In this document: piece by piece, positions 61,233 through 64,000 of the stretch
Position numbering within the stretch: the first letter of the stretch is position 1
Layout: each line of letters starts with the position of its first letter
Origin: Variovorax sp. CF079
GTDB lineage: Bacteria > Pseudomonadota > Gammaproteobacteria > Burkholderiales > Burkholderiaceae_C
DNA length: 64,000 nucleotides
Reading direction: 5' to 3'
NCBI RefSeq assembly: GCF_900101545.1
Contig: NZ_FMZU01000004.1
Coordinates: forward strand, 1-64,000
Made by a program: the position numbers and the translations under genes
Notes under the pieces: model-generated
Told to the model about the DNA's origin: nothing
The model's database searches: none
Seen by the model: the letters and a program-made list of their open reading frames with translations, nothing else

Positions 61233-62519
61233 ATGCACCAAGCCCATTGCCCGTCGCTGCATTTCCCCCGGCTTGCCCTGATGGCGCTCGCGGTCGCTCT
61301 GCTGGGCGGCTGCGCTTCCGCGCCAGCTACAGCGCCATCGCAGCCATCAACAGCGCTCCCGACGCCCATGCCCGCGGCCGTGGACGACGCAGAGCTCCGC
61401 AAGCGGTTCGCACAGTGGGTCGCGGACTTCCGCGCGACTGCGCGCGCAGGAGGCATCGGCGAGGCCACGCTGCGCAGCGCATTCGACAATGTCCAGTACC
61501 TGCCGCGCGTCATCGAACTGGATCGTGTGCAGCCCGAACTCACGCGCACGGTCTGGGACTATCTTGAGAGAACCGTGACCGCCCAACGTGTTGCGGCGGG
61601 CCAGGACAAGCTCCTGCAGGTTCGCAACGAAGCCGAAGCGGCGGCCTCGCGCTACGGCGTCCCGCCCAGCATCGTGGTCGCCATCTGGGGCATGGAGAGC
61701 AACTACGGCAGCAATTACGGCAGTACCCCGACCATCGACGCGCTGGCGACGCTGGGCTTCGAGGGGCGTCGCGCGGACTGGGCGCGCGCTGAGTTGCTCG
61801 CGGCGCTGAAGATCGTCGACAACGGCGACATCGATCGCGAACACCTGGTCGGCTCCTGGGCTGGTGCCATGGGCCAGACCCAGTTCCTGCCGTCGAACTT
61901 CCTGGCCTACGCGGTGGATGCCGATGGCGATGGTCGGCGTGACATCTGGGGCAGCATGGCGGACGTGATGGCCTCGACCGCGAACTTCCTGTCGCGCGCG
62001 GGCTGGCAGGCGGACAAGCCTTGGGGCGCCGAGGTCCGGTTGCCGACTGGCTTCGACTACGGTCGGGCCGACACAGCCGTGCGCCAGTCCACGGCTCAAT
62101 GGGCCGGCGAGGGGCTGCGAAGCGCGGACGGTCAGCCACTGCCGGAGTTTGCGGACGGCACGATCCTGCTGCCCGCAGGCGCCCGCGGGCCGGCTTTCCT
62201 GGTCGGATCGAACTTCCGAGCCATCTTGCGCTACAACAACTCGACCAGCTATGCGCTCGCGGTCGGCCTTCTTGCGCAACGCCTGACTGGCGGCCCCGAC
62301 GTGCAGTCCCCTTGGCCGCGGGATCTGGCCGCTCTCACGCGCAGCCAACTGATCGAGCTCCAGACCGCGCTCAATCAGCGTGGCTTTGCCAGCGGAGCGC
62401 CCGACGGCGTGATGGGCCCCGCCACCCGTGACGGCCTGCGCCGCTATCAACGCAGTGTCGGCTTGCCCGCGGACGGCTATCCAAGCGCAGAGTTGCTTCA
62501 GCGCCTGCAACAGCGCTAG
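61233..62519 (+). CDS. Lytic murein transglycosylase, MltB-type lipoprotein
   Basis: A 428-residue outer-membrane lipoprotein; ATG 61233, lipobox LLGGC with Cys27. The SLT_2 domain has the catalytic Glu155 in IWGMESNYGSNYG and the GSWAGAMGQTQFLPSNFLAYAVDADGDGRRDIW segment characteristic of MltB. A C-terminal peptidoglycan-binding domain (about 360-425) ends with GVMGPATRDGLRRYQ. It cuts glycan strands with formation of anhydromuramic ends. Its TAG stop overlaps the TAG stop of the convergent SET-domain gene. Confidence 0.9.
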   Translation: MHQAHCPSLHFPRLALMALAVALLGGCASAPATAPSQPSTALPTPMPAAVDDAELRKRFAQWVADFRATARAGGIGEATLRSAFDNVQYLPRVIELDRVQPELTRTVWDYLERTVTAQRVAAGQDKLLQVRNEAEAAASRYGVPPSIVVAIWGMESNYGSNYGSTPTIDALATLGFEGRRADWARAELLAALKIVDNGDIDREHLVGSWAGAMGQTQFLPSNFLAYAVDADGDGRRDIWGSMADVMASTANFLSRAGWQADKPWGAEVRLPTGFDYGRADTAVRQSTAQWAGEGLRSADGQPLPEFADGTILLPAGARGPAFLVGSNFRAILRYNNSTSYALAVGLLAQRLTGGPDVQSPWPRDLAALTRSQLIELQTALNQRGFASGAPDGVMGPATRDGLRRYQRSVGLPADGYPSAELLQRLQQR

Positions 62520-62983
62520 CCGAGGTCTGCGAGCATCGTGCCGCGGCAATTGGGAGACCCGCAACGGCAGGGATAGTCCGAGGCCGGCGGGCCGTCGTCC
62601 GCTGTCAGGCAATAGTCGATGAACAGTTCGTCCCCCGCGTTCACGGGAGCGATCGTCTGGAACTTCAGCAACAACTGGCCTGCGTCGTCGTACTCCTCGT
62701 CCGCCTCGCAGTTCGGGTCGCAGGCGTGATTCAGGTGGCGAGTGCCATTGCCTCCCTTGGCGCCATCGATGGTTTCCCGATTGGACAAGGTAAACAGGTA
62801 AGTGAGCTGGCCATCCCGGACCTTGGCGGCGATCTCCTGCTGTGAGTAGCGCCGGCCTTCGTAGATACCCAGCAATGCGAAAGCGGGCAACGCGCGCGTC
62901 GCGAAGGCGCCGAGGCCGTGGACTTCGCTGGGCCCCACCCTGAGGCAGGGCGTAGAGGAATGGTGTTTGCGAAGCTTTGCCAT
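62516..62983 (-). CDS. SET-domain methyltransferase-like protein
   Basis: A 155-residue protein with a nearly complete SET fold: VHGLGAFATRALPAFALLGIYEG (start of SET), RHLNHACDPNCEA (the pseudoknot NHxCxPNC motif, residues 82-92), GDELFIDYC (the catalytic Tyr motif) and a post-SET CRCGSPNCRG zinc cluster (Cys139, 141, 146). Such proteins methylate lysines; in bacteria the targets are mostly unknown and the family is largely eukaryotic or virally spread. The gene is divergent from the galactose-oxidase-like gene, with 205 nt between. Confidence 0.82.
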   Translation of the reverse strand: MAKLRKHHSSTPCLRVGPSEVHGLGAFATRALPAFALLGIYEGRRYSQQEIAAKVRDGQLTYLFTLSNRETIDGAKGGNGTRHLNHACDPNCEADEEYDDAGQLLLKFQTIAPVNAGDELFIDYCLTADDGPPASDYPCRCGSPNCRGTMLADLG

Positions 62984-63122
62984 GTGAGTCGGATTTGTAG
63001 ACGGAGCCCGAACTTGCCGAAGGCTGTATCGGGTAGTCGAACAGGTTCTTTCTGAAGTCGCTCCAGATCGGCGGTTTCATCCGAACAGCTGGGCCGCGGT
63101 GCCATTTTTGAATACTTTCTTA

Positions 63123-63151
63123 TTGTTTCTTGCGCACGCAAGGACTAAGCT
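63123..63151 (+). promoter_or_regulatory. Probable promoter of the galactose-oxidase-like gene
   Basis: -35 TTGTTT (63123-63128), 17 nt, -10 TAAGCT (63146-63151), within an AT-rich stretch, and AAAAAAAGGAGGAACG immediately before ATG 63189. Spacing is ideal for a sigma70 promoter. Confidence 0.55.
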
Positions 63152-63188
63152 GGCACCCGTCGGATGAAGATCAAAAAAAGGAGGAACG

Positions 63189-64000
63189 ATGACCAGCGTT
63201 CCATCGGCGCGCGCCTTGCGCGGCCTTGCTTATGCGTCCCTGGTGTTCCTGGCTTGGTGCGGCGGTGACGACGGAGGCGGCGGCAGAGCGCAGGGCGCCA
63301 ACGCGGCGCTCGCGGACGTGTCCGCATCGAGCAACAGGCCGGCGCCGGGCGGAGAGCCTGCGATCCTGACCAGTCCGCCCCCCGGCACCAAGTTCGCCAG
63401 CCGCAGCGCGACCTTCGTCTGGACCAACACCGGCGCCAACCAGTACGGCTTCGCGATCCAGTCGACCTCCTCGGCGACACCGGTGGTCGACACCGTGACC
63501 AGCGCGACCACGCTGACGGTGACAAACCTGCCCACGGACGGCGCGGGACTCGTGGTCCGGCTGCGCTCCCGATTCAAGGGAAAGTGGCTGCCATCCAACG
63601 AGTACAGCTTCACGGCAGCCGGGTACACCGCGGCGCAGTCCACCGCTGCCGTCAAGCCCTGGTCCGATCCGATCGCGCTGCCGCTCGTGCCCGCCTCGGC
63701 CGCCAACCTGCCGGACGGCAAGCTGCTGCTGTGGGCCGCCCGCTCGCCCACCAGCTTCAGCACGAGCAGCAACGAGGCCTACACCTACACCTCGGTGTTC
63801 GACCCCGCCACGCGATCGTCGAGCCCCCTGACGGTCACGGCCACGGGCCACCAGATGTTCTGCCCCGGCCTCAGCATGCTGGCCGACGGCAGCGTGCTGG
63901 TCACCGGCGGCAGCGATGCGGTGAAGACCTCGATCTACGACCCGGCGCTGGGCGGCTGGGTGACGGGTGCGCAACTCGGGATCGCACGTGCCTACCAGTC
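63189..64000 (+). CDS. Galactose-oxidase-like copper radical oxidase (N-terminal part)
   Basis: The first 270 codons of a larger gene cut by the right edge. The leader has a hydrophobic core ending FLAWCGGDD, so it is probably exported, perhaps as a lipoprotein, followed by a Gly-rich linker and an Ig-like region with LTSPPPGTKF. The kelch-like part has KLLLWAAR and GHQMFCPGLSMLADGSVLVTGG, equal to the galactose oxidase region around Cys228; the Tyr in ARAYQS lies 44 residues later, the same spacing as Cys228 to Tyr272. These would form the thioether cofactor (here Cys225 and Tyr269). Such enzymes oxidise primary alcohols or polysaccharides to aldehydes and peroxide. Confidence 0.8.
   Translation, partial: MTSVPSARALRGLAYASLVFLAWCGGDDGGGGRAQGANAALADVSASSNRPAPGGEPAILTSPPPGTKFASRSATFVWTNTGANQYGFAIQSTSSATPVVDTVTSATTLTVTNLPTDGAGLVVRLRSRFKGKWLPSNEYSFTAAGYTAAQSTAAVKPWSDPIALPLVPASAANLPDGKLLLWAARSPTSFSTSSNEAYTYTSVFDPATRSSSPLTVTATGHQMFCPGLSMLADGSVLVTGGSDAVKTSIYDPALGGWVTGAQLGIARAYQ

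Noticed and set aside
62516..62519. Overlapping TAG stops of the convergent MltB and SET genes (CTAG)
   Set aside because: The 4-nt overlap is real, but CTAG is self-complementary, so this is a simple consequence of tight convergent packing rather than a signal.

Overview
This window looks like chromosome from a high-GC betaproteobacterium. The gene mix (Bug/tripartite receptor, several LysR regulators, ABC uptake operons, a DUF3348/DUF802/OmpA/DUF2894 cluster and a Ku/LigD operon) points to Burkholderiales, most likely a Comamonadaceae member such as Variovorax. That placement is inferred from gene content, not from a marker gene. I saw no rRNA, tRNA, CRISPR array, transposase or prophage.

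Region 1 (1-26.5 kb) is a catabolic island. It carries an idonate/gluconate dehydrogenase pair, two paralogous class I aminotransferases, a branched-chain-type ABC importer fused into one operon with HyuA/HyuB hydantoinase subunits, a short-chain dehydrogenase and an HpcH/HpaI aldolase, three LysR regulators, an RraA-type aldolase, and a biotin carboxylase/BCCP/PxpB/PxpC/PxpA block that resembles a split urea carboxylase plus 5-oxoprolinase. It ends with a dehydrogenase and polar amino-acid ABC operon. Six promoters in this region share one architecture: a 15-bp ATAAG-n5-CTTAT-like box, exactly 20 nt, TTGG at -35, exactly 18 nt, TAnnnT at -10. This puts the box near -64, the usual LysR recognition position, and ties most of the island into one probable regulon for a nitrogen-containing (cyclic amide or amino-acid-like) substrate.

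Region 2 (26.5-34.5 kb) holds a LysR/Bug receptor/PdxA unit, a metallo-beta-lactamase-fold protein, a lipoprotein with duplicated PAP2/vanadium-peroxidase domains, a SorA/SuoX-type sulfite oxidase and an M20 carboxypeptidase. Region 3 (34.5-39 kb) has a very unusual 890-residue GH19-papain-alpha/beta-hydrolase fusion, facing a membrane-anchored NlpC-like protein whose catalytic Cys and His appear to be lost. Region 4 (39-46.4 kb) contains membrane proteins and the NHEJ operon Ku - MerR/TPR protein - LigD. Region 5 (46.5-54.9 kb) has a solute-binding lipoprotein, a MotA/MotB-like motor cluster, a GH100-like glycosidase, small proteins (one with a nested palindrome) and a frameshifted cupin. Region 6 (55.2-64 kb) has a class V aminotransferase with an ATPase-less ABC operon and IclR regulator, a 2OG oxygenase-like protein, a nitrobindin-like protein, an MltB transglycosylase, a bacterial SET-domain protein and the start of a galactose-oxidase-like enzyme cut by the window edge.

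Many start codons were moved downstream of the longest possible reading frame on the basis of Shine-Dalgarno sequences, family N-termini and upstream promoters; GTG and TTG starts are common here. All function calls come from motif reading by eye; no database search was run.
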